Positions 53,214 through 62,607 of a stretch of 64,000 nucleotides of DNA are shown piece by piece; positions within the stretch are counted from its first letter, which is position 1, and each line of letters begins with the position of its first letter. The notes beneath the pieces were generated by a model. It made no database searches. It was not told where the DNA came from and worked only from the letters and a program-made list of their open reading frames with translations. Source of the DNA: Radiobacillus kanasensis (GTDB lineage: Bacteria > Bacillota > Bacilli > Bacillales > Amphibacillaceae); the NCBI RefSeq assembly GCF_021049245.1, contig NZ_CP088020.1, positions 3,664,001 through 3,728,000 on the forward strand. The letters are read 5' to 3'. Made by a program: the position numbers and the translations under genes.

Positions 53214-54035
53214 ATGACCATTATCGACACAAAACCTTGGTTATTGGACTATTTAAGCCAACGGTCCACCAAGTTAGAGGATAATATGCTTGTTCAGCAT
53301 GAAACGATTTGTAAAAAACTCCTACCTTATTTTCCAAATACCGACGAGATAGATATTCATGAACACTTAATGGAGCATGGCTTTTTTATTCCAACAGAAA
53401 AAGACACCACCTCAATCTCCACATTTATCAAACAGAATTACTGGAAACAAACCAAACTCTACCTGGATGCCTTACAAAAAAAGTGGAAAGGACCAGATGT
53501 ACATGTGTTCGTTCTTCCTTCCGATAGTACGAATCCGAACCTCTTGCAAGAATTCGATGGTGTCTCAGGTGTAAGCCATGCAGACAAACTGTTTCTATTT
53601 TTACCACCTGAACTCAAAACGAAGAAATTACAGGCCGTACTCACTCATGAATACAATCACATTTGCCGTCTGCAGCAGCTAGGTAAACCCGAAGAGTCCT
53701 TTACCTTATTAGATACGATCGTTTTAGAGGGGATAGCTGAATATGCTGTGGAGGAGGAATTAGGCAGCGACTTCCTTTCTAAATGGGCAACCCTTTACTC
53801 AGAAGAAGAGAGTCAACAGCACTGGATAAAGTTTTTATCGAAGCACAAGCATATTAAAAAAGGGGACATGAAACACGATGCACTAGTTTATGGAGCTGAC
53901 CTCACCCCACCATTAGCCGGCTATCATTGCGGGTACAGAATCGTAAAGTCCTTTGTTAAGACAGAACACCTCTCTGTCTCAGAGCTTCTTGCGCTTCCTT
54001 CTTCCACATTGTTAGAGCAGTCTACTTTTGATTAA
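53214..54035 (+). CDS. YjaZ-like DUF2268 putative zinc protease
   Basis: 273 aa without signal peptide. VLTHEYNHICRL (near residue 145) is the HExxH zinc site, and LEGIAEYAVEEELG supplies the downstream Glu, as in the YjaZ/DUF2268 family of predicted zinc proteases. AGAGGAGG precedes the ATG. Substrate unknown. Confidence 0.83.
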   Translation: MTIIDTKPWLLDYLSQRSTKLEDNMLVQHETICKKLLPYFPNTDEIDIHEHLMEHGFFIPTEKDTTSISTFIKQNYWKQTKLYLDALQKKWKGPDVHVFVLPSDSTNPNLLQEFDGVSGVSHADKLFLFLPPELKTKKLQAVLTHEYNHICRLQQLGKPEESFTLLDTIVLEGIAEYAVEEELGSDFLSKWATLYSEEESQQHWIKFLSKHKHIKKGDMKHDALVYGADLTPPLAGYHCGYRIVKSFVKTEHLSVSELLALPSSTLLEQSTFD

Positions 54036-54134
54036 TAGGTAGATGTGTATTTTCTATAATTCTGTTATACAATCCCACGCCATTCTAGTCACCTTTCATA
54101 GACTACAAGGAAACCCTATGAAAGGAGTTTATGT

Positions 54135-54401
54135 ATGTCTAGATATTACGGTATTTGCAGGAAATCTATTGGTCGGAGAGTTTTAATTAAAACACATTGC
54201 GGCCGAACCATGAGAGGTATTATTCACCGAGTAGATGATAGAAACGTCTATTTGCGCCCTATTGGCCCTAGCCGCATTGGTGGTTTCGGATATGGTTATC
54301 GACCTTATGGATACGGTTATGGCTACCGCCCATACGGATGGGGTTGGGGCTTAGGCTGGGGCATTGCCCTAAGCGCTATAGCCAGCCTATTTTTCATCTA
54401 G
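54135..54401 (+). CDS. Small Gly/Tyr-rich protein with Sm-like N-terminus
   Basis: 88 aa. The first half, GRRVLIKTHCGRTMRGIIHR then VDDRNVYLRPI, has the strand pattern of an Sm/LSm-type barrel. The second half is GYGYRPYGYGYGYRPYGWGW, then a short hydrophobic tail (IALSAIASLFF). GAAAGGAG precedes ATG 54135. Such GYG tails occur in small spore or coat-associated Bacillus proteins, but the function is unknown. Confidence 0.65.
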   Translation: MSRYYGICRKSIGRRVLIKTHCGRTMRGIIHRVDDRNVYLRPIGPSRIGGFGYGYRPYGYGYGYRPYGWGWGLGWGIALSAIASLFFI

Positions 54402-54424
54402 TCCTTTACCTTCAGACATGATCA

Positions 54425-54458
54425 TAGAGCCCCTACACAAGGGCTCTATTTCTATTTT
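54425..54458. terminator. Terminator between convergent genes
   Basis: TAGAGCCC / GGGCTCTA stem with an 8-base loop, followed by TTTCTATTTT on the plus strand. It overlaps the ABC permease stop. Confidence 0.75.
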
Positions 54459-56067
54459 CCCTAAAAGTTATTTTCCATACTATCATGTTAGCAATGAGTA
54501 GGATTACGCAAAATATAAGCACACCATAAGGTAGTAGAGTTGCCGCATAATGAAGCCCCCCAAATAAGGCAACGAAGATTAACAGTAGAATATTTTTTAG
54601 TGCGCTATCCTTTTGACCTATTCCAAATGGTTGCGTAAATGGAAGCTGCTCCCCATTTAATACTCGATACGAAATCACTACGTAAAGAAAGGCGGTTAAC
54701 CCTAAAGGAATAAAGTGATACAAAATACCCATCGAGAAGATAAACGGGTAAATCATTCCTACAATGATGTAAACCGGAATGTATAAATGAACAAACAGCG
54801 CTTTTAACGCACCCTTTGTTATTATATTTGGATCAGATATAGGCATAGCCCCATAAATCCACGCCCCTTTATACTTTTCCGAATATAGGAGCATCTGGGC
54901 TGCTGTTGATAGAAATATCAAAGTTCCATAAAAGGTCAGGTAGTAATAACTGTCACTAACTTCTTGCAGGTTTCGAAAGCGAATTTCGTTTAAAATAAAC
55001 AAAAAAGGAATGACAATGGCAAAAATGAAAGCCGGATAGACCTTAAGCTTAAATTCTCGTTCGTTTTTCATCATGTTTAGTGCAAAGTGAAATAGATGAT
55101 TAGATTCTTTTCCTCTACTCCATATCTTGCCCATCCAAACATACCAAGGATTTCTTTTCTTTTGCCGCGATTGACTGGAGTTAAGCAATTTCTCTAAGTT
55201 ACGTTCAAAGGATGGAATGAAATAAATATATAGCATTATGGAAAGAATCGGGATAACAATCCCCAATCCAGATAGAATCAAATAGAATCGATTACCTCCA
55301 TCGTGTAAGAGAACCTCAAACAAAGCACTATACCAAAACGGTGGGAGTAAGAATTGCCACCACTGCGGCTGCATGACGATATCAAGATTAACGAATTCAA
55401 ATGATCTAGCAACGAGTTGTGTACCGACTATCATCCCGATTGAGAGTAGGATCTGTACATAGTTAATGACATCCTTCAGTTTTTCCCCATCTAAAAATTG
55501 TAAAACTAACATATAAACCAGTGCCGTAGCCATGATCGTCCATAGAGCAATAAGAATCATTTGAAAAGCAAATAACAAAAAGAAGACAAACCCTCGAGTC
55601 ATCAACCCAACGACCAAAGGAACTGCTGTTAATGCCCCTACGATAAAGAACATATATATGCTAATATGAATAACCTTAGCTGCATTAATCGTCCGCTTAT
55701 GGATTGGCTTCGTATCCAGGGTTACCTTATCTCGAACATCTAACAGAACGGTAGAAAAGTCCGAAATCATGGCTGTTAATAAAAAGAACATAATGATACT
55801 AAATACAAACGTCATTTGATAGATGTATTGATCTCCTATTAACAGGAAGGGAAGAAGGATAAGAGAGAATAAAACATAAATCCACAGAGATCGAATAAAT
55901 TGATTCCCTTCTCTTTTCTTGCCATCGTTTAGAATCGTCGGAACCCTTCTTTGATCAAGCGTGAGCTTTGTTTCTAGGATTTTTCTTAGGATGGGGTACT
56001 CAATATTTAAAGTCCGGAATAAACCTTGGAATCTATCGAGAAATTTTAACGTTTTGAAATCACTCAT
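54433..56067 (-). CDS. ABC-2 type transporter permease
   Basis: A 544-aa membrane protein with about 12 hydrophobic helices in two groups, split by a large cytosolic loop near residues 280-340 (SQSRQKKRNPWYVWMGK). It overlaps the ATPase gene by eight bases, so the pair forms one transporter. Substrate unknown. The pairing resembles exporters of lipids, peptides or antibiotics. Confidence 0.8.
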   Translation of the reverse strand: MSDFKTLKFLDRFQGLFRTLNIEYPILRKILETKLTLDQRRVPTILNDGKKREGNQFIRSLWIYVLFSLILLPFLLIGDQYIYQMTFVFSIIMFFLLTAMISDFSTVLLDVRDKVTLDTKPIHKRTINAAKVIHISIYMFFIVGALTAVPLVVGLMTRGFVFFLLFAFQMILIALWTIMATALVYMLVLQFLDGEKLKDVINYVQILLSIGMIVGTQLVARSFEFVNLDIVMQPQWWQFLLPPFWYSALFEVLLHDGGNRFYLILSGLGIVIPILSIMLYIYFIPSFERNLEKLLNSSQSRQKKRNPWYVWMGKIWSRGKESNHLFHFALNMMKNEREFKLKVYPAFIFAIVIPFLFILNEIRFRNLQEVSDSYYYLTFYGTLIFLSTAAQMLLYSEKYKGAWIYGAMPISDPNIITKGALKALFVHLYIPVYIIVGMIYPFIFSMGILYHFIPLGLTAFLYVVISYRVLNGEQLPFTQPFGIGQKDSALKNILLLIFVALFGGLHYAATLLPYGVLIFCVILLIANMIVWKITFRENRNRALV

Positions 56068-56848
56068 AGAGACCTCTCCCGCTCATAACGTTCACGATAT
56101 TCTGCGAAATTTCTTTATGCTCATCAAATCCAGTTAGCTCGTTAAATATCTCTTCTAAGGTACCGTCTTTATTCTTTTGTTTCAACTCTTCAAAGGTACC
56201 GTCCGCTACAATTCGACCTTCTGATATAAGAATAATTCGATTACTGATTTTCTCGACCACATCCATGATGTGAGAGGAGTAAAAAATTGTTTTTCCCTCT
56301 GATGCCAGCTGGGAAAGAAGCTCTTTGATGATCATGACACTATTGGCATCCAACCCACTTAATGGTTCGTCTAAAAACAATATGTCTGGATTGTGTAAAA
56401 GACTGGATATGAGTAGTACTTTTTGCTTCATCCCTTTTGAAAAGGAGGACAATCGAGAATGGAGGCTATCTTGAATGTCTAGTAGTTTACTAAACTGTAT
56501 GACTTTTTCTACGACATCCCCTTTGTCTAACCCGTAAAGTCCACCGACAAACGTCATATATTCGAAGGCTGTTAGGTTATCATACACTTCCGCATTCTCC
56601 GGTACGTAGCCAATTCTTTTTTTATATACCATGGAATTCTCATTAATATCCTGTCCGAAAATCTTAACTTGACCAGAAAATTGATCAATAAGTCCAAGCA
56701 GAATCTTCACCGTTGTACTTTTCCCCGCCCCGTTCGGACCAATATATCCAATAATCTGTCCTTTATAGACATCTAGATTAATAGAGTCAATCACTCTCTT
56801 GGAGCCATAGCTCTTCGACAAGTCTGTTATCGATAACACTTTTTCCAA
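56060..56848 (-). CDS. ABC transporter ATP-binding protein (ABC-2 exporter type)
   Basis: About 262 aa. Walker A GPNGAGKST, the signature-like SSFSKGMKQK, Walker B ILFLDEPLSGLD and YSSHIMDVVEKI are present. TTG 56848 lies eight bases after GAGGTGG. The frame extends to TTG 56869 without a ribosome site. It drives the permease encoded next. Confidence 0.85.
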   Translation of the reverse strand: MEKVLSITDLSKSYGSKRVIDSINLDVYKGQIIGYIGPNGAGKSTTVKILLGLIDQFSGQVKIFGQDINENSMVYKKRIGYVPENAEVYDNLTAFEYMTFVGGLYGLDKGDVVEKVIQFSKLLDIQDSLHSRLSSFSKGMKQKVLLISSLLHNPDILFLDEPLSGLDANSVMIIKELLSQLASEGKTIFYSSHIMDVVEKISNRIILISEGRIVADGTFEELKQKNKDGTLEEIFNELTGFDEHKEISQNIVNVMSGRGLYE

Positions 56849-57042
56849 ATCTTCCACCACCTCACCCAATTATTTCCTTTATACTAACATATTTTGATCC
56901 CTTTCTTATATGCCTTCCTCCTTAATTAATGATGGAGACCCTGTTAAAAAAGCAATCGTATGTGTATGCTAAAATAAAAATTATCTAACTTTAATTCTTT
57001 CTTAAAAGCAAGTAATGCAATGAATAAGGAGAGGAAAAACGA

Positions 57043-57699
57043 ATGATCCAAGCCCTAATTTTTGATATGGATGGAACCCTTTTTCAAACGGATAAAATTT
57101 TGGAATTATCACTTGATGATACTTTTGAACATTTACGGTCCTTACATCAATGGGATACAGTAACGCCTATTGATACATACCGTAAAATTATGGGTGTGCC
57201 TTTACCACAAGTTTGGGAAACTCTGTTACCTAACCATTCCAATGAGGTAAGAGAACAAACGAATGCTTATTTTCTGGAACGACTAATCGGAAATATAAAG
57301 AGTGGGAAAGGTGCTTTATATCCTAATGTCAAGGAAGTTCTCCGTCATTTGAAAGAGAATCATTGTTCTATCTACATAGCAAGTAATGGCTTAACCGAAT
57401 ACTTAAAAGCAATAGTGAGTTATTATAATCTGGATAAATGGGTAACGGAAACATTTAGTATTCAACAAATTGAGTCGTTGAATAAATCAGACCTAGTTAA
57501 GAGCATTATAAAAAAATATAACATCACCAAAGCAGCGGTGGTGGGAGATCGGCTATCAGATATTAAGGCAGCTAAAGATAATGGTTTCGTTTCCATAGGA
57601 TGTAATTTTGATTTCGCAAGGGAGGATGAGCTTGCTCAGGCTGATATGGTGATTGATGACTTAATGGAGTTGAAGGAGATATTACCTAAATTACGCTAA
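57043..57699 (+). CDS. HAD-superfamily phosphatase
   Basis: 218 aa. DMDGTLFQTD (Asp nucleophile and acid), ASNGLTEY, KSIIKKY and VGDRLSDIKAAKDNGF fill HAD motifs I to IV, with a helical cap between I and II as in phosphoglycolate phosphatase/PpaX-like enzymes. TAAGGAGAGG precedes ATG 57043. The natural substrate is not evident. Confidence 0.82.
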   Translation: MIQALIFDMDGTLFQTDKILELSLDDTFEHLRSLHQWDTVTPIDTYRKIMGVPLPQVWETLLPNHSNEVREQTNAYFLERLIGNIKSGKGALYPNVKEVLRHLKENHCSIYIASNGLTEYLKAIVSYYNLDKWVTETFSIQQIESLNKSDLVKSIIKKYNITKAAVVGDRLSDIKAAKDNGFVSIGCNFDFAREDELAQADMVIDDLMELKEILPKLR

Positions 57700-57738
57700 T
57701 GACCACATTAGTCAATATTAGAGAAAACTGGTGATTCT

Positions 57739-57963
57739 ATGAATATTAGAGAAACAGATACAACTGTAATCATAAATGGGATGGAAATTGAAGGATTTAT
57801 TGACAAAGGAAACCCTTGTCCAATCTGCAGTACAAACAAAATATACTACGAGGATTTTGATAGCTATTTTTGTGCGATATGTAATGACTGGATGGAAGAG
57901 AAGTGTGAGGACCCCGATTGCGAGTATTGCTTAAAGAGGCCGGAGAAACCATTATCACCTTAA
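57739..57963 (+). CDS. 74-aa hypothetical protein with zinc-ribbon-like cysteines
   Basis: NPCPICSTNKIYY and FCAICNDWMEE form two CxxC pairs, and CEDPDCEYC near the end adds three more cysteines, so one or two zinc sites are likely. AACTGGTGATTCT precedes the ATG, a weak ribosome site. It lies 39 bases after the HAD gene. Function unknown. Confidence 0.6.
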   Translation: MNIRETDTTVIINGMEIEGFIDKGNPCPICSTNKIYYEDFDSYFCAICNDWMEEKCEDPDCEYCLKRPEKPLSP

Positions 57964-58026
57964 TCATTCAAAACTTTAAGGGGATGGAATCGTTTAATTT
58001 GCTTTGTAAAAGTTTTAGAAACAAAC

Positions 58027-58060
58027 AAAGAAATCATACGTTTTACGAAATGATTTCTTT
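58027..58060. terminator. Terminator hairpin near 58.0 kb
   Basis: AAAGAAATCA / TGATTTCTTT stem around a 14-base loop, beside the stop of the 126-aa gene on the minus strand. Confidence 0.5.
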
Positions 58061-58071
58061 GATTCCCAATA

Positions 58072-58452
58072 TTAGTTGCCCCATTTCAAATACATAGTCA
58101 AAGTACAACACTGTGTTCCTTGAGCGTCAGCATGAATAGTCAATAAAATTCCAGAAGGGGTGTACTGAGTAGTGATGGGAGTAGATGTTCCTATTGATTT
58201 CATTAAACGATCAACTTCCCTTTGGTTACCTGCCTGAGCTGCTGTCATCAACTTATGAGTAAATTCCCGATCCGTAAACTTTTCAAGGATAGTAATGGAT
58301 TCATCCGCAATTTTTTGAAAAGCAGTTACCGAGCCTTCAAAAATACTAACATCAACTTCTGGGTATGGCCTCTGCTGATAATAACCATGATGTTGCGGAT
58401 AATGATACCCTTGATATGGTGAATAAGCATAATGATTTGGGACGTTATACAT
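58072..58452 (-). CDS. 126-aa hypothetical protein with Tyr/His/Pro-rich N-terminus
   Basis: Residues 1-30 are rich in Tyr, His, Pro and Gln (YSPYQGYHYPQHHGYYQQRP). The rest is a helical domain (FQKIADESITILEKFTDREF) followed by strands ending CCTLTMYLKWGN. AGGAGGTGC precedes the ATG. Proteins of this shape are common in spore-forming Bacillaceae, but no function is known to me. Confidence 0.65.
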   Translation of the reverse strand: MYNVPNHYAYSPYQGYHYPQHHGYYQQRPYPEVDVSIFEGSVTAFQKIADESITILEKFTDREFTHKLMTAAQAGNQREVDRLMKSIGTSTPITTQYTPSGILLTIHADAQGTQCCTLTMYLKWGN

Positions 58453-58621
58453 AAAGCACCTCCTATTTTACAAGTATTTTATGCTGCTACCTAATAATGG
58501 TGATTCGAGTTATTAAAAAGTTAAACCTTATCTTTTCCAGGACTCCTATGTCAGTCAGATAAGGCGTGGACACGAATTGTTTGAAATTTTCATAATTAAT
58601 ACTTAAAAATGAGGGATTGTT

Positions 58622-59104
58622 TTGGTAGAAGTAACTATCGCATTTAATAGAGAAGCCGACATAGAGTTAGCTCATCACATTATGATAGAGGCCTTTAAGG
58701 AATATCAAAACTTACCTGTTCCTTCGAGCGCTATCTATGAATCTCTTGATAGTTGGAAAGATTCTTTTAACGTCGAGATTGAAAAGTATATCGTTTGTTT
58801 TTCTGAAGGTAAGGCTGTTGGGTCTGCACGCTTCGTCTTAAAAAAGAATCAATTATACTTTTTTCGTGTTTCTGTCCTGCCGGAAGCACGTGGAAAGGGT
58901 ATTGCAAAAGCCATGCTTAACTGGCTAGAAACATTTGCTCTGGATCAGGGGTTAAAAATCCTGCAATGTAGAGTTAGAAGTGGATTATCCAAAAACGTTC
59001 AGCTCTATACATCTCTGGGTTATAGAATAGAATCCGAGGAAACCGTTAAAAATCCAAATGGACATTTAGTTGAGACTGTCGTTATGGAAAAACACTTGAA
59101 ATGA
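58622..59104 (+). CDS. GNAT-family N-acetyltransferase
   Basis: 160 aa. VLPEARGKGIAKAMLNWLE is the acetyl-CoA loop (RGKGIA), and NVQLYTSLGYRIES is motif B. Start TTG 58622 follows GAGGGAT. A stand-alone gene. Substrate unknown. Confidence 0.8.
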   Translation: MVEVTIAFNREADIELAHHIMIEAFKEYQNLPVPSSAIYESLDSWKDSFNVEIEKYIVCFSEGKAVGSARFVLKKNQLYFFRVSVLPEARGKGIAKAMLNWLETFALDQGLKILQCRVRSGLSKNVQLYTSLGYRIESEETVKNPNGHLVETVVMEKHLK

Positions 59105-59310
59105 TGGAGAGATACGATTTGAAATCACATTTATATTTGCTTCAAGGACATCTGTTCCGCTTCCGCTATTCATCCATAATAACTATCAGCGCGGCTCAAC
59201 TAAAAATTTCGATATCGCTTTTGTAAGTTAAATGGTAAATATACCACGAAGCAATATGCCTCTTGTGAAGGTGCATAAGGAAATGTACCGCCAAATTTTT
59301 ACATAATAAC

Positions 59311-59338
59311 AAAAACAGAGCTTACTCGCTCTGTTTTT
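59311..59338 (-). terminator. Terminator of the MMPL gene
   Basis: AAAAACAGAGC / GCTCTGTTTTT stem, with a T run on the minus strand. The stop codon lies in the loop. Confidence 0.8.
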
Positions 59339-61538
59339 GTTTAACTTGCTTTTCTTTTATTGGTTGTAACTTGGATGGCCAGAATGCCCACTTACCTAAA
59401 ATGGTAGTAATAGATGGGACAAGGAATGGACGGACAACGAATGTATCAATTAAGACTCCTAACGCCGTAATCGTCCCAAAATGAACAAGAATCTGAATCG
59501 GCAACGTCGTTAACACCATAAACGTCCCTGCCAAAATTAAACCCGCGGAAGTGATGACTCCACCCGTTTCTACGGTTCCTTGCTTAATAGCTTCTCGAAG
59601 TGGCATCTGACGGGCTTTTTTCCAGATACTTGAGATCATAAAAATGTTGTAGTCTTCCCCTAACGCCACGATAAACACGAACGCATAAAGCGGAATGAAG
59701 CCTTGTATGGCGTCTACCCCGAATCCATAATGTAAAATCACCCAGCCAAGCCCTAGCGCACTAAAATAGGATAATACTACGGTCCCGATTAGGTAGGCAG
59801 TCGCCGTTATTGATCTCAAGTAAACGAGCAATAGAAGTGCTATTAATCCAAGAATAATAGGAATAACAAGCTGCTCATCATCTTTCACGGTTAACCTTGT
59901 ATCATATTGGGTCGCAGTTTGTCCGGCAATCCAAACATTTTCCGAGTCTAGATTAGTGGTAACAGCTTCCCGAATATCTGGAATTCGATCCATTGCTTCA
60001 TTAGAATAAGGATTCATCGATAATTCCACTTCCATAAGATAGAGGGAAGAATCTTCTTCACTTTGTTGAGCTTGTTTTACATTGGCAATATACTCTTCAT
60101 CTTGCAACGTTTCCCCGACATCTAATACCGTCTGTTCATCATCTGCTTCAAACACCACTTGAACCGGAGCTAATTCTCCTTCATTAAAATGCTTAGAAAG
60201 AAGAGTAAATCCTTGTCGGGATGGCATATCTTCTGGAAATGCGTCAAGCGTATTATACGTAAACTTCATTCCGGTTGAGAAGCTAGCTAATATTCCTAAC
60301 AGAACAATACCAGCTATGGCAACAACCCATGGTTTATCTGTAACCAGGTTTCCAATCGCATTTCCAAAGCGTCCTTGGTTTCTCTCATTTTTCACCGTTT
60401 TCCCTTTTTTCTTTGCCCGTTCGGCTTTCATTCCCGGTGTTCGAGGAATGAATGGGTAGAAGGAAACTCTTCCTAAAATACTTAAAATAGCCGGAACTAA
60501 AGAGATACTAGCTACCATCATGATTAATATTGCTACACTAAACGGAATCGCAAATCGGTGAATTGACCCATAGTCCGCTACTAATAGCACGAGTAATGCG
60601 CCCACTACCGTTAATCCACTCATTGCAATAGCACCCCACGAAAACGTGAATGCCTTCCTTAAAGCAAGTATAGGATTCTTTTCTTCTCGAAGATTTCTTC
60701 GATACCTTGAGATTAAAAATAAACAGTAGTCGGTTCCTGCACCAAATAGTAATACGGTCATAATCGCAATAGCTTGCGAATCAAAATCAATCCAGTCGGC
60801 TTTTGCCATAGACCCTAACACAGGACTGATCATCAAGTACGCCATTCCCACGCAAAGAAGAGGGATTAATGCTAGGATTGGAGAACGATAGATGACTAAT
60901 AGAAAAACTAAAACAATGATGACCGTACCAATTAATAAAGACAAATCGCCTTGGCTAAACAGTTCAGTTGCATCAACAGAAATTCCAGCCGGTCCGGTAA
61001 CTCGAACTGCTAAACTATTTCCTTCCAAGGATGCTTCAAATGGATCAGAGCTGAAGCTAGAACTGGCTACTTCTTTCATAGAAGTAAGCTTTTCATTAAT
61101 TTTCTTTGTTTCCATACCATCTGGAAATTGGACAGGTAAAACAAACGTTGTACCGTCTTCCGAAACCTGCTGTTTCAAGGCAGGAAGTGGAATCTGCTGA
61201 AAAGGTGGGATGGTGACATCATCATAACCCTCATCCTGTAATTCATTCACGTAGGACTGAATCGATGTTAAGTCTTCATCCTCCAATCCAGTAGACTTAT
61301 ACCACGTGAGTAGGGCGGGTATCCCAGAATTGGTTGAGAAGTTCTCCTCTACTATTTTCGCAGCTTGTTCGGAAGGAACATCATTTAAAAAAGCCTCTGC
61401 CTGCTCGTTCTTTTGGGAATCCGCTTGTGGGAATACGAAACTAAAAACCGCAATGATAGCTATCCATATAGCTACAGTAATCCATCGCCCCTTCTTACTT
61501 GTTACAAATGAACTGTATGATTCGAAACTCTTCTTCAT
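59322..61538 (-). CDS. MMPL-family RND transporter (YdfJ-like)
   Basis: 738 aa with about 12 membrane helices in two groups of six and two large outside loops (about 45-190 and 425-540). GAGTDYCLFLISRYR and GEDYNIFMISSIW are the twin motifs with the proton-relay aspartates typical of MMPL proteins. Members export lipids or drugs using proton flow. It is expressed from the gap behind tetR, next to a TetR-type operator, and is the probable target of that regulator. Confidence 0.87.
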   Translation of the reverse strand: MKKSFESYSSFVTSKKGRWITVAIWIAIIAVFSFVFPQADSQKNEQAEAFLNDVPSEQAAKIVEENFSTNSGIPALLTWYKSTGLEDEDLTSIQSYVNELQDEGYDDVTIPPFQQIPLPALKQQVSEDGTTFVLPVQFPDGMETKKINEKLTSMKEVASSSFSSDPFEASLEGNSLAVRVTGPAGISVDATELFSQGDLSLLIGTVIIVLVFLLVIYRSPILALIPLLCVGMAYLMISPVLGSMAKADWIDFDSQAIAIMTVLLFGAGTDYCLFLISRYRRNLREEKNPILALRKAFTFSWGAIAMSGLTVVGALLVLLVADYGSIHRFAIPFSVAILIMMVASISLVPAILSILGRVSFYPFIPRTPGMKAERAKKKGKTVKNERNQGRFGNAIGNLVTDKPWVVAIAGIVLLGILASFSTGMKFTYNTLDAFPEDMPSRQGFTLLSKHFNEGELAPVQVVFEADDEQTVLDVGETLQDEEYIANVKQAQQSEEDSSLYLMEVELSMNPYSNEAMDRIPDIREAVTTNLDSENVWIAGQTATQYDTRLTVKDDEQLVIPIILGLIALLLLVYLRSITATAYLIGTVVLSYFSALGLGWVILHYGFGVDAIQGFIPLYAFVFIVALGEDYNIFMISSIWKKARQMPLREAIKQGTVETGGVITSAGLILAGTFMVLTTLPIQILVHFGTITALGVLIDTFVVRPFLVPSITTILGKWAFWPSKLQPIKEKQVKQKQSE

Positions 61539-61558
61539 CGTCTAAAACTCCCTTTCAG

Positions 61559-61575
61559 CTTATCAACCGATAAGT
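61559..61575. promoter_or_regulatory. TetR-type operator in front of the MMPL gene
   Basis: CTTATC-aacc-GATAAG, an inverted repeat 21 bases before the MMPL start. The same half-sites occur at 62268-62285 before the tetR gene. Confidence 0.7.
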
Positions 61576-61582
61576 AATAAAG

Positions 61583-61613
61583 AAAAAACAAGCTCTATGT
61601 TTCTATAGAGCTT
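61583..61613 (-). terminator. Terminator of the tetR gene
   Basis: AGCTCTAT / ATAGAGCT stem with TTTTTT on the minus strand. It overlaps the tetR stop and lies ahead of the MMPL operator. Confidence 0.75.
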
Positions 61614-62241
61614 TCCCTATTCCATGTAAAAATAGATAAGAAATCAGCTTTGATTTCCTTTGTGCCTCCTGTTGCTTATCCGAATCATCTAAACGTTTTT
61701 CACCGTTTGGAAAAGAGGACTTGATTAGATCAAGTAATAAATACGCCATTTCTACTTCATTCGTTTGAACCGTTTGCAATGGCTGGATCTCATTATTCGC
61801 TTCCGCTTCTTTTAAGATAATTATGACCGGATTTAAATAGCTATTCAGCCACCATTCCCTTATTTGTTCCTGAGTATCCGCATCCATCTCATGCCTCACA
61901 TCGTGAAACATTTGTGTTAAATCATCCTCATGATTCATGAGCATGTAGTAGGAAAGCTGCTCAACGCGACTTTGTATTGTATTCGTTCGGTTTACTATTC
62001 TTTTTACAGCAAGATCAGTCCGCTGCATCGTTGCCTTTATCACTTCTAAATAGATCTTCTGTTTATTTTTAAAGTGATGATACAACGCTGGCTGGGTTAG
62101 GCCGCATGCATCCGCAATTTGTCTTGTGGAGACGGCTCGATACCCGTATGTCATAAATAACCGATTGGCAATTTCTATGATGTTTTGTTTTGTGATATGC
62201 GTTGCTTTGTCTTTTTTAACGGGATTATGTTTATTTTCCAT
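61603..62241 (-). CDS. TetR/AcrR-family repressor of the MMPL exporter
   Basis: 212 aa. Helix-turn-helix VSTRQIADACGLTQPALYHH near residues 39-58, followed by a helical ligand domain without a recognised family. A perfect operator-like palindrome precedes it, and the same half-sites precede the MMPL gene, so it likely represses both until a ligand binds. Confidence 0.85.
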   Translation of the reverse strand: MENKHNPVKKDKATHITKQNIIEIANRLFMTYGYRAVSTRQIADACGLTQPALYHHFKNKQKIYLEVIKATMQRTDLAVKRIVNRTNTIQSRVEQLSYYMLMNHEDDLTQMFHDVRHEMDADTQEQIREWWLNSYLNPVIIILKEAEANNEIQPLQTVQTNEVEMAYLLLDLIKSSFPNGEKRLDDSDKQQEAQRKSKLISYLFLHGIGKAL

Positions 62242-62267
62242 TAAAGTGATTTCCCTTCCACATCCAA

Positions 62268-62285
62268 ACTTATCGTTTGATAAGT
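62268..62285. promoter_or_regulatory. TetR-type operator in front of the tetR gene
   Basis: ACTTATCGTTTGATAAGT, a perfect inverted repeat of seven-base halves around a 4-base spacer, 27 bases before the tetR start. Confidence 0.75.
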
Positions 62286-62372
62286 AAAATTATACGTATT
62301 TCTTTTTTATTTTTCCAGTAATTCATGTTATGGATCCTTTCACTCCATATAATCAAATCGTAAAAAAAACCA

Positions 62373-62401
62373 TTGACAGATATCCTATTAGTTGTAATAA
62401 T
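62373..62401 (+). promoter_or_regulatory. Promoter of the uracil permease gene
   Basis: TTGACA (62373-62378) and AATAAT (62396-62401) are 17 bases apart. The transcript would start just before the PyrR element. Confidence 0.65.
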
Positions 62402-62425
62402 AACAAAGATAAGTGGATACGGTTA

Positions 62426-62557
62426 CCTTTAAATCAGTCCAGAGAGGCTGGCAAGGTGTTGCAGAAGATTATTCTGCGTAGCATTGTGTGCTCAAGGGGA
62501 GTTTCCCTTGACCATAGAATGCCTAGCATCTTGCCATTAGGGCAAGGTGCTTTTTTT
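62426..62557 (+). promoter_or_regulatory. PyrR-binding attenuator leader
   Basis: AGTCCAGAGAGGCTGGCAAG (62436-62455) is the conserved PyrR-binding hairpin top. An intrinsic terminator (AGCATCTTGCC / GGCAAGGTGCT, 62525-62551, then seven Ts) follows. With UMP, PyrR holds the leader in the terminating form, so the permease is off when pyrimidines are plentiful. Confidence 0.88.
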
Positions 62558-62607
62558 ATTAGGGTAACGCCATTTATTCATTCTGATTTAATAAGGAGAG
62601 ATAAAAA

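Noticed and set aside
59105..59310. Small RNA or gene in the 206-base gap
   Set aside because: No conserved signature, promoter or frame was evident.
61545..62290. Convergent or divergent layout for tetR and the MMPL gene
   Set aside because: Both are on the minus strand with a terminator between, so they are two units in tandem sharing an operator motif.
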